Shown here: positions 10,426 to 24,645 of the stretch, piece by piece
Numbering within the stretch: position 1 is the stretch's first letter
Layout of the letters: each line of letters begins with the position of its first letter
NCBI GenBank assembly: GCA_013397455.1
Contig: VYZB01000532.1
Location: 534,590-598,589 of the forward strand
DNA from: Crotophaga sulcirostris
Lineage: Eukaryota > Chordata > Aves > Cuculiformes > Crotophagidae
DNA length: 64,000 nucleotides
Direction of reading: 5' to 3'
The notes under the pieces: generated by a model
What the model was told of the DNA's origin: nothing
Databases searched by the model: none
Seen by the model: the letters and a program-made list of their open reading frames with translations, nothing else
Program-made: the position numbers and the translations under genes

Positions 10426-13400
10426 TGTACCAAATAGGAACAGAATTTATGGAGAGATGGGCTGCAAATTGGGAAGGGAAAAAATTGCAGAAAGTTCTCA
10501 GTAGAGACCAACAAATGTTAAGGTGTGAGTCCCCACTGAGCATTAGTAGCAGAGCTACAGAAGAGACTATCTAAGAAATGTATGGCCTTCCCTTAAGCCA
10601 CGCATCAAGTGATGGAGATCTCTTCATGAGCTGTAATAATTTCTAACCTGGAAAGGGTGCTGCCTTTATCACAGACAGAGTTGGAAGTGTCATTTAAAGC
10701 TCTACTCCCATGCAGCAAAAGCAGATGCAGATCATAGGGTTCTGTGCAATTACTCCTTCCAGGACTTGTTGAAGATCCCAGGCAGAAGAGGGGGAGAAAG
10801 CACCCAGATTCGAATGAAGAGGTCTGAGCAACACTGAAGGACAGGATGAAAGCCACAGCATTGCGGATGTACAAGGAAAAGGAGAAGGAAAATGGATGTG
10901 TAAAAAGCATTGATAGGATCTCTTGGAAGTAAGAAAGGAGAAGGAAAGACTGTAGAGGGAATCTAGCGATCAAAAGGTTGTATCTAAACGGATCCATGAA
11001 CATGGAAGGGGAACTAAGACTAAGCTTAACTGATCAGTTCTTAACCTAGGGCTCTTGCAAGGTGTGGTGGGTCAGTTTGAGGAGGCAGGCACCCACACCA
11101 TGGCTCCAAGCTGCTCGTAAGGTGCACAGAGATGAGTGTTTGCACTAATCTGGGGTCTAGGAGGAATAAAGCTACATTGTTGTGGCTCAAAACTCAGCTA
11201 GTATTAGATGGCTTTCACAGTGTATTGTTCTTTCTCTTCTTTTTGGGAGGTTGGGAGCCCAGGAGCAGTGTGTTGGGACTGGCACATCCAGCCAGGAGCA
11301 GAGTTCCCTGTTTGCTGGAGACTGAGGGGTACCCCAGGGGAATCAACACTGCTGCTCCTCAACAGATGAAAAGACTCAGCAAGTTCTGCTCTGCTTTCAG
11401 TTTCTCCCTTCCCTGATACAAAAGATTCCTCTTTGGTTTCTTGGGGTTTTTTTTAATACTGGCAAAGATCTTCCGACTATTATTTTCTGAAATATTTATA
11501 TTACAGTTTCAGAGTTTTTTCCCCAACCATATGGGCTAAGACATCATGCAAGCTGTAGATGTCTAAACCAAGAAAAATCTCTAATCTCTGATCCTTAGTT
11601 CTTTACAGTCCAAACCTAGGCTGACACACTGGGATAGCCAATGTTCCAGGGATTTGGTAGGAGGAACATCCATGCTCAGCTTCTTCTTTCTCTCCCACCT
11701 TCTTCTGACACTTGCTGTATTCCATTCCCTGCACACTCAGAGTACTGATGCCACGCATCTACAGAGTATTGATGCTATCAATACAACCAAGAGTCTCTTT
11801 TAACACTCACCAGCAAGCTGATCTCTGTGTAAGTGATGATTGGAGTCCACAGAATGAACAAGAAGGACCTGGAAAACCCCCAAACTCCCTTCCAAAGTGA
11901 GCAAAGTTGGGACGAGCTGCCACCATGATATTCCTTTGATGCTGGACCAGCACATCTGGAGAGAAGATTTGAATTCCACCTTCAACTTTGTCGCTTGTTC
12001 TCCATGTGGCCTCCTCTTCCCAAGGAATGCAGCTGTGCCCATCAGTCCAAATGTTCAAAATGGGACAAGACTCCCACAGCTCCTATGTGAATGGTGAAGA
12101 AAAGGACTGTGAGCGACCACCTATATCAAAATCTTCAGATGACAACCCACCATGAACTGTTGTGATAGGAAGCAAAGTGTAATCTCAGCTGGGTTAGAGG
12201 TAAATGGGCAGAAGTTTTTACCCTCAGGCAGCTTGAGGACATCCCCTCCTGAACACAGCGTGTTAAAAGTGGACCTTCTTTTAAATAGCTGTTTACCTTC
12301 AGGCTGCTCACTCCATGAAAGGTCAGTTGCTCATTAAGGGTCAAGAAGTGCCTGGTTAAAAGGTCCTGCCACACCTTCAGTACAGCACAGACAAGTCCCT
12401 CAGGACTTGCTTGGCAGCACAACAACACACAGAGCTGACCCACAATACCCAGTGAAGTCCTCCTAATGTAATGATGACATGGCTTGACCCAGCGGACATG
12501 GGAGGAATTTTCCCAAGAAAGACCAAATTCCCCCTGCTGTGATAGACAGGAGACAAGTCCTATCTACCTGCCCATGTGCAGTCCTCAAACAGGGATACGA
12601 CATATCCAACTTTTATATTATTTTTTTAAACCATGGCATTGTGACTTCTTTTTAATGCCAGACAGGTAAGAATAAAGTGAACAATTCCTTGCATCCACAA
12701 CCTCTTTAGACAGGACTTGCAATGCTGCTAGAGAGCCCTACTAACCTAAAATAAGTAAAAATTTACAAATCTAATGAAAGTAAAACTTCTGGTTAGCAAA
12801 GAATTTATTTTGCTTTATCATTTCTGCTTGCTTTTAATCAGTCCCGCAGAATTTCCCCTGCCTACATAGACTGGAATAGGTAATATTGTTTGATGAATGA
12901 ATAAAATATCAGGTAGGAAGTGTCTTGTTTGTCTGTGTCTTCATTAACTCCTTCCCCATCCTGCTGAGTTAGTGCATGGACTGTGTGGACTGGACCTACT
13001 GGTCATTCACTGTTTGGTTTGTACTAGCAGCTACCAGCTGGGAGCCCCGGGCATAGGTTAAGATCGAAGGTGTTTGATGCCGTACAAATATCAAATGAAA
13101 ATACAACCTCTCAAGAATAAGCTCAGATTTTCATTTTCCCTGAACATCTTTCCTCGCTAGAGCCTTCATACAAATTTTAAATCTGAAGCAGGGAATAGTT
13201 TAGCTGATAAATCATCATTTTTCTTTTTCCCTTTCTACTTAGGTAATTATTTTAAATGACAACACTATGGATTTTCATATGGGGCTGCAAACTCATTTAG
13301 ATTATGTTGGTCAACTTCTACGGTGAAGTGAAGAATTTGGACCTGTTCTGGGGAGGGGGAAAAAAAGCCAATTCCAGCCACAGGAGAGGAAAAGTTGATA

Positions 13401-13679
13401 GAAAACTTCAAAATAGTAGGCTTTTTTTGAAAGACATATACAACTCCCTAAGAGTTGCAACCACTCTCACTGGAAGAAGTGTGCAAGAATCCTTTCTTTC
13501 AAACCCTCATTTATTCTCTCCTCTTCCAGCAAAGGCAGACAATCTCTTATTCTTTACCAGCAACTCGTTTCCAACTCACAAAAAATGCCTTGAAGCCAGA
13601 AAAAAATACCCTCCATCAGCCTGTTTTTGTTTTGCTCTGATGTTTATTTTCATCTTAACATTAATTGCCCCATAATGTC
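10426..13679. other. Gene-free unique sequence
   Basis: No repeat or gene is recognised. The part 10840-11010 is purine-rich on the plus strand. The rest is mixed sequence with frames up to 132 codons on the minus strand (10605-11003) that lack any known motif. Nothing suggests an exon. Confidence 0.5.
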
Positions 13680-13770
13680 TGCTTGGTTTTATCAATTAGC
13701 CTTTGCAGTGGGAAAATATTTTAGCGCCTAATACAGCGTAATGATTTTTTTCCCTATTTGCCAAGGGGGT
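13680..13770. other. Possible conserved non-coding element
   Basis: The block has ATCAATTAGCC and GCCTAATACAGCGTAATG, words with TAAT homeodomain cores close together, in a repeat-free context. The role is inferred only from composition. Confidence 0.2.
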
Positions 13771-16139
13771 TATTAATAAATGTCCCCACTGGGGTTACAA
13801 CTCTGGTGCTCTGGTGTTTGCTTTAGGGGAAATGAGGGATTGGAGGAAAATCCTAACCAAACGGAGCTATAATTAGAGTGAAAGCAGCTGCAATTAGAAG
13901 TATATGTTCGACGACACCCACGGCACTTGGGGACAAACCTCCTCTCCACCTGGGCAGGGATGACAGCAGAAGCTCTTCCACTGCAAAAAGGGGGAAAGCT
14001 CTTGGTTTTCCTGCTTCTCCAGGTGTTGCATCAAGGATCTGCACCGTCTGCTCAACATATTTCTTCAAGGAGGAAGGGTTTTTTCCGCAGAGGGTTGCTG
14101 GCCCAGCAAAGCCAACAGAAGACTTCTCCAAGCAGGGATTTTACCCTGATCTCTCGTTCCTCACTATTTATTTAGCCTGAACTGCTGCCACCAGCACTGC
14201 TGGGCTCTCTGGTTAGCTGCCAGGCAAACAGGCCCTTCAAATGACACATCTCAGTGCACATCAGACATCCATGCTATTTCCCATGGAGTCCTCTCCTGTG
14301 GTTGCAGGTACTCCAAGGTTGGATGGCGAAGCCTGGCAGACCTTGTCCTCCTCCCTGCTGCCACAACAGACTTTGTTCATGGAGGAAAAATCAGACACTG
14401 TCCCTTCAGCTTTTCTGTCTGCTACAAATCTAAATTCTCCATCACTGGGAAATGAAGCAGCTAATAGGCTATCCTAGCAAAATTCAATCCAGTCATCAGT
14501 TATGAGTTTCTGGAAAGCCAAACTGGAAGGAGTTCTGCAGCCTGTTGAGAATTCAGGCTGAGTTAAAGTATCAGTGCTTGATTTTATCAATTAGCTAAAC
14601 AAAATGTTTAACAATAAACATTTTCATCCAACAAGGGCACATACAGAATTAAAAACCACAGCAGATGTGTGATACTACTTAATATGGCTTTTAGCTTAAT
14701 TCATCTTACTGCAGAAATATGTAATTCTCATGGTTTGGTTCCTGAACAACAGCTACTGATGCAACCTTTTGTCTTTCCCAAATAATTGCTATTACAGCAC
14801 TATTAACTTTAAGGATTTACAGCTTTGCTTCTTTCACAGCAGAACTCAGAAGTAATAGAATTTACTCTGGGAAGCCTCTGTAGGGCTTCTTGTATTGGGG
14901 TCCTGCAAAGGCACCCCATATAGCTCTCTGTAGGAAACAGGTTATTGCCAGCATAATCTTGCTGGTCTTGTTTGAGTGACACCTCCCATCCTACCAATCC
15001 ACAGAAAGAGGATAGAAAGCAGCAGTAAAATGCAATGATGTGCTGTTCTCCTGTCCTCCATCACCTACGTGTGATACAGTAGGTGGCCCATCATAATGCT
15101 AGATCCACAAGAAAACAAATTTCCCTAAACAACCCAAAAGATGCAACCTCATTTCTGCAAATTTGTGAACACCAGAACAAATCATCTAAATGAGGATGGG
15201 GCTTGCCGTCCAACTTCTCTGCACTTTCCCTAGGTTCTGGACCTCTGTGTTTTGACCAGAAGAAGAGCTCTGGTGGCCTTTGAGACCGCTTGTTTTTCAG
15301 TGTGAATTAACGGAAATTAATAGCAACCAAAGGAAGAATCCAGTAATTATTTGTAGTGCAAAACAACCTGAAAACCATGCACAATGACCATTGCAGTACT
15401 CCAACAGATAATCCTGCCCTGCTGAACATACAGTCCATAAGACTGTGTGGGAGAAGCAAGTACCCACCAGCAGAATGGATCACTGTCCCTGAGAAGACGT
15501 GTATTTTATACCCTACTTGTACTTCTAACAAAGCATGCAGGAGCTGCGCAGAGGAGTTGGGAACTGAATCCACAGAACAGCAGCTCAGTGCCTTTTGCTA
15601 TAAAACAAATCTTGCTGTCCCGAGAAAAGCAAAGATGATGTTTCCACCAACTGCACTGGTGTCTGCTCTGATTCCTGGCCAGGCATTGACAACTAAATAT
15701 TTCTTTACAGCAGAACCTTTCTAAATCAACATCAAAGTGCCAACTCTAGAGACATCAGACCATTTGGTTTCTTTTATTTCCTTCTTATCCTTTGTGTGTG
15801 TAATTATGTGTCTCTCCATGTATACCTTTAATCACATACACACTACATATGTGTATTATAGAACTTTAACACCCTAAGAAGCTTATAATTGATTTTAAAT
15901 GTTTATTTAAAGGGATATGCATTATACTAGGTAAATGCATCTACGTACACAACATTCACAAATGTGTATCAGTACACTTGTGGGTGTATATACACACCCA
16001 AAAAACATGTAAGAATCTTCATAGCCAACCACAGAACTCCACACTTTCCCCACTGTGCTTAAGGGTCTAAAATGAACAGTAGGCTTTTAAAGCTACTTTT
16101 GTTAACTTACCACCACCAGAAACAGCACAACCTCGCACA
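13771..16139. other. Gene-free unique sequence
   Basis: No transposon or RNA gene is recognised. Open frames on both strands around 13850-14180 and 15300-15720 overlap one another and show no family motif. A TG/CA-rich, AT-rich segment lies near 15790-16010. Confidence 0.5.
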
Positions 16140-16740
16140 GGCGCTTTGACACAGACGTTAATTTTCACTTGCAGCTGTGGCAATTAGAAAGTGTACTTAA
16201 TAGAGTGTCATGTTAATTGTTGCAGAGTTAACCAATTTCTCCATTTAATTGTCAATTGATTAACCTATTGAAATGGTAAGTGACTCAGTTTCCTTCCAGA
16301 ACAAACAGCAGCCACATATTGTAGCTTCATCCAGCTGGAGGGGGTACTCTGTGATTTGCTCAGCCTCAATGTGCTGGTATTTTTCTACACCTCCCTGAGC
16401 TTTTAATTAGATGAGCCAATTTTACATGTATTTGTCTGCTGGAAAGGTTATCTGTGCTGGAGCTGACCTGCAGAGACAAGGTTGAGCCTAGCGGTCTTAA
16501 TAGAAAAGGTTTTCAGCTATGACTGCTGTACTTGATTGCATTGTAATGGTAATTAACTTGAGACTTTGCCTCCCTCAATGTTTTTTTGTAGCTTTAACTA
16601 TGCAATAAGATGTTTCCTCTGTCATATATATGCACTTATTAAGCTCTCATTGGATTCTAATATGCATGCAAATAGTCAAGAGTTTCTTAAGGCTAATGCT
16701 ACACTATGTAGATTGTAGTGCTATTAAGTCACTACAAAGA
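16140..16740. other. Possible conserved non-coding cluster
   Basis: Repeat-free, AT-rich sequence with close TTAATTG / CAATTGATTAA words at 16213-16265, a TGGTAATTAACTTGAG word near 16546 and an exact POU octamer ATGCAAAT at 16666-16673. This pattern is typical of developmental enhancers, but conservation was not tested. Confidence 0.3.
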
Positions 16741-17705
16741 TGTAGCCTGCAGCAAACTTATAAGGTTTTTTTTTTCTTTTTCTGCGAGTGTATGCAAGGG
16801 TTTGATTTTCCATTTTTGTGCTTTTTTTAAACCTAAAGGAGGAAGAATTCCTTCTACATACTTCTACTCCTTTTTATTCGAAGGATTCTGCACCCGAGAG
16901 CCCGTTTTAACAACTTTTCCTTCCCCAACGAGCCTAAATATGTGCTCGCATTTTAAAAGGAAGATCCTGATGTCCTTAATTCAGTTTTTCAAGTTGTTTC
17001 CTAATCCATCCCCATTCCTACTCCTTCCTCCGAGCGGCTCATTTGAAAGCCCTTGGTATCTCCTGTGTTTCTGCATGTTCTTTTACAGTACGGCGCTGTC
17101 ATTTAATTACGAGACAATCCCCCACAACTGAGCAAGCATTTTCATCATTGATAATGTTGGTAGCAGGCAACTGAGACAAAATGATTACAAACCTATGTTG
17201 CACTCAATAGTCCTTTAGAGGATTTCTCTCTTAATAGTCCTGGCTCATTCATGTTTGGTTCAGTACATTTGTTCTTTAAAAAAGGCATAGATTAGAAGAG
17301 TTTCAGGGTAGGTTAATAACTCAACTGAAAATGGCTGCTTGCATTGTCAAAGTCTGTTCCTGCAGTTGCCTGGTGCTTTCTTCAGTTCTTCCACACTGCA
17401 GCTTTGGCCCAGTTGGTAAACAGCTTAAGTCCAGACATCTTTTCATTCTCTGCGCAGCGGATTGAAATAAAAATGCATATAAGTGGCGACTGACTGGCGC
17501 TGGCCTGACAATAGCCTGTAACATTATGCAAGGGTATTTACATAGGAATAAGGCCTTGGTAAAGAAGACAGGGGCAATTAATGACTAGGGCCACACATAT
17601 AAGGAAAGTTTGTCCAATCCTTTCTTCAATAAAGATCTTTTGTAAAGTGCTATGGAAACTCATGGAGGCCCCCAAACAGATTAGAAGAGGGACTTTTGTG
17701 GTAGA
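16741..17705. other. Gene-free unique sequence
   Basis: Nothing is recognised as a gene or repeat. A 137-codon open frame at 16718-17131 is rich in Phe, Leu and Ser, as expected from a pyrimidine-rich strand, and has no known motif. Confidence 0.45.
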
Positions 17706-17729
17706 GGGGGGTTGGGGTTTGGGTTTGGG
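17706..17729 (+). other. Canonical G-quadruplex motif
   Basis: Four G runs of 6, 4, 3 and 3 bases are separated by loops of TT, TTT and TTT, and a T run follows. This fits the standard G3+N1-7 four-run rule exactly. It resembles telomeric repeat spacing but is not TTAGGG. Whether it folds in the cell is unknown. Confidence 0.7.
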
Positions 17730-20700
17730 TTTTTTTTTTAAACTTTAAGTTAAAAGGGTCAAATTTTGTAAAGGTAAAATGTAGTTCTGTGGTTTCAGAT
17801 TTTTACTATTGTGACCTTTTTTTTTCTTTTCCTTTTTGTTCACAGGAGTTGGCTTTGTGCAGCTATTTTCCTAGAAGGCGTGAAATAAAGGAATTTAGTG
17901 AATGGTGTACCTCAGCTGGGAAGGGTGGTAGAGGCGAAAGGATTGACTCCTCCTGCTAGAACAGGTTTGGAATTAAAGCTAATTTGTAAGCATTTAGGGC
18001 CCGATTCTGATCGCTCTTGCACTTCAGCAGCTCTGCTGGGGCTGTCAAAACACTTCCCGGCAGATGCAAGGTAGGCAACTCAGCCTTCTGAATTTTACTT
18101 TCTCCTCCTTTTTGTCCCGGTGGATTTGGGCATAAGCGATTTTGACAAACCAGGAAGCCCTCATTTCTGGCTCCAGGTTGCAGTGCAGAAGGCGGGTGCT
18201 GAAGGTGGAGCACTATTGGCAGTGGGTGTCGAGGGTACATAGCCCAAGGCAGAATTTAACCCAAAGACTTCATCCTACCAGATGGGATGCTCTCCCTCAG
18301 GCTTGCAGCCATAGACAATGAGCCTGTTTCCCTGGAGAAGACCAGTCCATGTCCCCTGGGGCAATAATAGCACAGAAAAGTCACAGCCAATGATGCCTCC
18401 TTCACCTGGGGAAATTTGAGTTGTTGGGTTTGCGCATCTTGGCATAGTGTGGACACACTGCTTTGGGTCTAAAGCCATTGTTACCACGAAAGGGGTCCTG
18501 GGAGCCTCTTCATCAACACTGTATACTCTTTCTGTGTCTCCTTTTCCTTCTCAAGAAATTTAAGCTGCTGTCCTCCACACCTTTTCTTGGGCTGTTGTGA
18601 CACATCTATTCACAGCAGCTTGAATATGCTCACATCAGTTAGAGTTTTAATTTCATGGTCATCTTTTCTTGTTTAGAGACTTCACTCTCATTCAAATGAC
18701 TGTGGAGAGTTCCTTAGTTTGAGTTGATGCTGTACATTTTTTAACACACTACCCAGAAAGCTATAGGTCTCCATCTCGAAAGATAGAAGATTCCATTGCT
18801 CAACCCATTGTATGTGTTCAAGGAGTCATTTCTTCTGTAGGAATGAATGAGGAAAGCCTCACTGATTTCTCTACAGTTCTGCCAAGCTTTACATCATTTG
18901 ATGATCTACTGCTGGGTCACTTTCCTCTTAGACAGAGATTTTTATATCAGAGTATAACTCAAAGAAGAGAGAAGTACATTTCCCTGAACCCACTGTCATG
19001 TTGCTTGCTTTCTTCAAAATAATTTTAAAAATCTACTCTTCCATGGAAATTAATTCCTAAAATGCTCACTGGACATTGAAGAGGGGGAAATAAATGTCAA
19101 CAGCACAAATGAATGGTTCCTGTGAGAAAAGTGCATGGAGAAGAGAATGTGTTTCTGCTGCAGCCCCAGAAAGCTGCAGAAATCAATGCTTCATTCAAGG
19201 CTATTGATCAGTACTAAATTAATTAGACTTCAAGGCTTATGGCAGTTGATAAGACAACTTGTTAATTTAGTCAATGATAGTGTTTTCCCTAAAGCAGCAA
19301 ATACCCTCTTTCTCAGAAAAGACATTTCTTGCACTTGCTTCCCCCTCCCCTTTTATTAAGAAAAAAAAATCACTTTATATTTAAATTAAGATAAGAATTG
19401 GATGGGGAGATACTTCTATTTACCCCTATTTGCCTTCTTTTGCTCTACTGTCGAAGTGGGATGTTGATAACGTCTGATGTAATTTAATAGGACGGCAGCA
19501 TAACATTTAGCTCCTTCGACCCCAGCCCATGGATGGTGATGTTCTTTAGCAAAAGCTGGAGTGGAGAAAGACCACTTTCAAAATGTGTAATTTTTTTAAA
19601 AAATATGGCAAGTCCAGAGCTTTTGCTGCCCAAGCAAGAAAGATGCTCATGGCCACTGACAAAGGCACAGGAGCTGCCGGTCCTACAAGCGGTGAATGAG
19701 ATGAAGGTATCCCAGAATACCCCGGACATGGGGCCATACTTCCTGCTGGCTGGGAAGGACAAAAGGACAAAGCCGAAGGAGTGCCGTGGTCCCACCACCA
19801 GCTCTTGGAGGCACCAGTCTGCTACCAGCAGCACTCCAACCCTCGGAGAATGCTAATAAGCCACTGAAGAGCTCAGCTTTCCTGCCATAATTCTATAGCA
19901 CCGTTGAGGACCCCATAGTGTTCACTAAATAAAGACAACTAATTGAGAATTTTTTGCACATTTTGCTCAGTGGACTTGTTGTTCAGGCGGTTGGTTGGGG
20001 AGAATGTACCCCTACTGACAACAGGGGCCGATTGTTTTGGCAGACGCCGGGTTAGCGCCATTTCCTGGCTCTGAGGCTGACTTGCAAAGTATGACAAAAA
20101 TGTTTAATTTCAGAATATTTATTTTTTTTAATTATGTGACTGGGAATTATTTGGGCTTTGTGGAGAATAGGCCATCCGGTGTATACGTGACAAAAAACAA
20201 CTTCAAAAAACATTTGCTGGCAGAGTTTCTCAGAATAAAACCTTTGGTCTTTCTCTTTTTCTCCTCACTCTCTCTTTCCCCCCCCCCCCTTCTCTCCTTT
20301 ACTGTATTTTCTGTGGCGAGGCCTACATTTTTGTGTCTGCAGGTGACACTTTGATTGAAACTAAAATTAATAAATCAGCTGAAAAGCTCACACCTACAGC
20401 TCACAGCAGGGCCTTGAAAACACGGTTATAAAGGGAGCTTTATGCCCTTGTGTAAAGAAGGAATAAATTACAGAAGCACTTGTTGCCCTTGGACTCGATT
20501 TGCTTTGCAGGCTGGTATCTTATTTTTGGAGCTTATTGTTAATCAACAGGTTCCTTGTAGGTTTAGCAGGTGACTTTGCTATTAATCTCCTATTTGACCA
20601 CTATAGCATATTAATGAGGTAGGCTTCTGGATGTGGCTATGTCTCCAGCACAAGGAATTAGTTTAAAAGGTGCACTCTTTACTCAATTGCTCACAGTTAA

Positions 20701-23210
20701 CGATGCTGCAGCCCAAATGCAAAGTAGCATTTTCTACAGCTTGTGTAGCATTAAGAGTGTTTTACTAACATTATGTTCCTCACTGTGCTTTTCTTCTGTT
20801 GTATTCTTATTTCTTCTCCACAGAGGGCTATTATCAGGCTCACTGGTCCTTCCTTCCCTTTATATTTTGGGGGGCTTTCTTCATTTTTTGTTCCCCTAAC
20901 AAAATAAAGAAATTATATATAAATGACAAAATGATATCCTTTCTTATTAATGTGCACCTTGGTTTTAATTAAACAATTCCAGAGTGCTCTGGAGGTACCA
21001 TTGGATTTAAATGAAATGCTCGGCTCAACATTTCTCTTCAAAACTAGCTTAATAAATATCATTATAAAGTGCAGGAATTCAACCAGCCCCATTTCACCTT
21101 GTATTTTGGGTCTGATTTAAGCTTGGAGTGAGGATACCTATAGGGGTACTTTAAGAATATAAAGAAAAGCCGAGGATTTAAGACTTAAATTTGTAATTAC
21201 AAGGATCTGCCGAAACACATAATATTATGAGCCAGGCTACAAAACACCCTGGTGGAAACAACAGCTTTGTTGTAATACAGTAATTTCCACATTCCAAAGA
21301 ACGTGCTTTGCCATACATGGTTATTATTGGCGTTTCCTTTCATAACTTTCAGACGTGTGGTCTACTTCCCAAACAGATATATTTTCCTATTTAAATTAGC
21401 ACTGTCAGGCTTATGCCTGCAGATTCCCAGCATTTTTTTTAACAAGGACTCTTACACGCAACAGCATATTTGTGTCAGGTTAGATGTCAGCCTTGAGTTT
21501 TAGCCTGAACCGTAAAATAGCTGTCTTTTATGGATTAAGGTCAAAGTTATCACGTTACTTTAGCTTGGTATTTTGGTATTCCTCTTCTCTTTTTCTCTTT
21601 TAATTGGGATACATAAAAAATGCTAGTGGAATATACTTAATAGCAAAGATATTTAAGGTATTAGTAACAACTTTACCATGGTCAGCAAGGGTTAGCTGCT
21701 GACCCCCCCCCCTGCCGCTCGCAGAAACACCCATGGAAGGAGATGTATGGCCCATACTCAAAGTCGCGTTCAAATTTGCATCTGTATTTTCAGAAATTAA
21801 TGTCAATTTAAGCTGCAGCCCTCAGAGGGTGCTCAGTTTGAGCCTCTGACAAGGGTTCAGCTGAACCAGGGAAGATGCCCCAAAATGATGGACTGTAGTG
21901 AAGCATCCCCATGGGCAGCCAGACATGGGGGGACGTGGTCATGGGAGGGATAAACTATAGGAGAAAGAAGCAATTCATCTGTAGACTTCACAACGCCCTG
22001 GCTTAGGAGTGGGCACAGTGAAGGGTCACACCTAGAAACATGCTCACGAGCCTGGATCCAACCCGAGGTGCTCCCAGTGCAGGACATGTCCAGTTCATGC
22101 CCGCATCTCTACATTTCCCCAGGATGAGCTAATTTGGCTCATTTTCAGACATCCATAACTTGACCAACTAGCTTGTTAAAGTCAGACCTGGGAAGATCTC
22201 ATGCCAACAAATTACCAAACTTCACTTGGAAAGAGAAAAAAAATACATAGAAAGTTGTTTTTTAGCTCTGACAATGCACACAGTAATTACCATTGGCTTT
22301 GTTTTATGATGCTTTTTTAAGAAATGGCCATTTAAACATGTTTTTTGGATTTTTGTTCAGAGGTTTTGCAGTGTGGGCTTGTTTGTCAGGGTTCAAGGAA
22401 GAGCAAATTTTTACCGCACAGGCACAAACCCCTATAAATCAGGTTTCGTCATTAAAACACTGGCAAGCCCTTCACTGAAGTGGTGTTAGCAGGGGCTGCT
22501 CTACAGTGTATTTCTAAGAAGGAATAGTTAATGTAACACGGTTTGGGAGCCCTTCCCCTCCCCAGCCCACATCTCCCCCCAACTGCTTACAGCACAAGGA
22601 GGTTTGAGCTTATTTTGTCTTTTCACAACTTAGCAAGATCAGACACATTTCTGCAATGCATATGCAGATTTTACCTCTTGTTACTTTCTCTAATGAGCTT
22701 TCACTTAATCAATTTGACAGTGGCCTTTCTTCCTTTTTGCTTCATATCCACTAGGAAAGTATTCAGGAAAAAGTGTTAACAGTTTCAAGGGGTATTAGCA
22801 AAATGAAACGGTGGCACAGCCAAATTTAGGAAGATCGCAGGAGCGCTTTATGGAAAAGGAAAAAGAAAAGTTAAAATGGGGGATGTGGATTTAACAAGAA
22901 TGTTTGTCTAGGATACAAACAGGACTGCAGACACCACTTCTATTTCCCTGCAAATGATTTTAAAATAATGCTAATAATGAATAGAGAAATCCTGGGTTTA
23001 TGTCATTATCCGGCTTATAGAAACAGCACTTTCCTTAATAGTATGTAACCCCTTTGAAAATAAAAATATCCTCTTCAATGAGATATTGAATGAAGTCTCT
23101 AGCCACAGTCAGTCATCCAGGACAGGGATGCTGCAAGTCCCAGCAACCTGCAGAGCCATGGGAAGCAATCTGCAGAACTGTATCAAACCTACTGGAATAG
23201 CTTTAGATTG
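17730..23210. other. Repeat-poor gene-free region
   Basis: No CR1 copy occurs for 5.5 kb. A run of 12 C at 20278-20289 and a run of 9 C near 21700 are present. A repeat-free AT-rich block at 20570-20640 (with CTATTAATCTCC and ATATTAATGAGG) looks enhancer-like. Open frames are short and unrecognised. Fragments such as 'cctcagagggtgctcag' at about 21822 resemble scattered old amniote repeats, too weak to name. Confidence 0.5.
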
Positions 23211-23443
23211 GAAGGGGGAAGATTTAGATTAGGAAGAAATTCTTCTCAATGACAGTGGTGAGACACTGGTACAGGTTGCCCAAAGAAGTGGTGGCTGCCT
23301 CATCCCTGGAGGTGTTCAAGGCCAGGTTGGATGGGGCTTTGAGTCCCCTGATCCAGTGGGAGGTGTCCCTGCCCATGGCAGGGGGGTTGGAAATGGATGG
23401 GCTTTAAGGTCCCTTTCGACCCAAACCATTCTATAATTCTACA
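23211..23443 (+). mobile_element. CR1 LINE fragment, 3' end
   Basis: Plus-strand CR1 text in order: 'ggtacaggttgcccaaagaa', 'catccctggaggtgttcaag', 'gccaggttggatggggcttt', 'gtgggaggtgtccctgccca', then 'aaccattctataattcta'. It is the only CR1 between 10.4 and 36.2 kb. It is truncated on the 5' side and carries no coding part. Confidence 0.95.
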
Positions 23444-24529
23444 TGTCTGGATTATCAAAGACAGCTATGTATTTAATTCCTCTTTGAAGAGGTGTGATAT
23501 AGAAACCTCTCTGAGAGTCACGCATCACTGTTTTCAATGAAGCTGACAATCAGAGTAAGGTTCATCTCTAGGAAAGAAGAAGGGCCCTTGACTCCTAAAC
23601 TGTACATGCAGAAACAGAAGTCAGTGTTCTGCACGGTATGAAAAGCAAAACCAGGCAAGGGAATTAATTCCAAAGTGGAGGTGTTGCATCTCTCTGAGTC
23701 AGCGCTTACGCACTCAATGTCATCACTAAGCTGTGTCATCGCTGAGGACATCTCTTAGGCATTAAGTTCATAATAGCGATGAAGAACTGCTGACACATCT
23801 TTCCTGACAAGGAATGCAAAGCTTTAACTGAGGCTTTTGTGAGAACCACAGCCTGCAGGAAGGTGGCATGGTCAGAAGGAAAACACTCGCAGGCAAATGT
23901 TTTGGCATTCTCCTCAGCCAATAAAGTCACTGGAGATTCCTATCCTGGTCTGGTTGTCAGAGAAAAGACCAGAGCCCAGCTCCTGCTACCCAGGCACCTC
24001 ATATGAAGCCACTGAGTCACTTCACAAATGCCAACTCATGGGATCACAGCTCAATTTTTGGGATTAGACCACATGCAAGGAGCAGGACTGCATCTAAGGA
24101 AAAGGTTTTCCTTTCTTTTCCTGGAGATCTGTGTCTTGATGCAATGGAAGTTGTAGTCTTTCTTCACGGGTTTCCATCCCTGGGAACGAACACCACACTG
24201 ATCATATTCAGTGGCTTGTTGTGAGCCAATCCTGCACAGCACCAAGGAGCACTGAGTGTCTGACACCAGTGCTTCGTGGCTAAAAAAACCCTCATCCCAA
24301 GTAATCAGTGAGATGAAGAAAGTAGAGAATTGTCTTACCAAGGGGAAAGTCTCATTTCAACTGAATATGAAGCCTACACTAGATTTGAGTTAATTTTACC
24401 AGGGAATTGAACCTCCTGGGAAGTCCTTTGCTCAACAGAGCCATGGTTATGTGATACAGTTCCAGCCAGGTGTGAGCTATGGCTGTGGTTAGGGGATGGG
24501 GTGGGAGCCGTGTCCTACTCTTCGTGGTG
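23444..24529. other. Gene-free unique sequence
   Basis: Nothing is recognised. Frames on the minus strand (23518-23930) are short and contain no known motif. Confidence 0.45.
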
Positions 24530-24645
24530 GTGCAGGCCTCCTGCACGACCTCGGGCGAGTCTCCTACCATCCCTTCATCACTTGAAAATAAAGATAAATG
24601 GGTTTCCCTGCCCTGCTGAGGTGCAAGAATAAATGTGGAAACAGT
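24530..24645 (+). repeat. MIR-like SINE remnant
   Basis: The string 'cacgacctcgggcgagtctc' followed by 'cacttgaaaataaagataaa', 'ctgccctgctgaggtgcaa' and 'gaataaatgtggaaacagtg' parallels the MIR order (ACCTTGGGCAAGTC, then TGTAAAATGGGGATAA, then the CTCACAGGGTTGT region). It is old and diverged, with uncertain ends. Confidence 0.55.

Noticed and set aside
17700..17740. Interstitial telomeric repeat
   Set aside because: The unit is TTTGGG/TTGGGG, not TTAGGG, and there are too few copies; kept only as a G-quadruplex motif.
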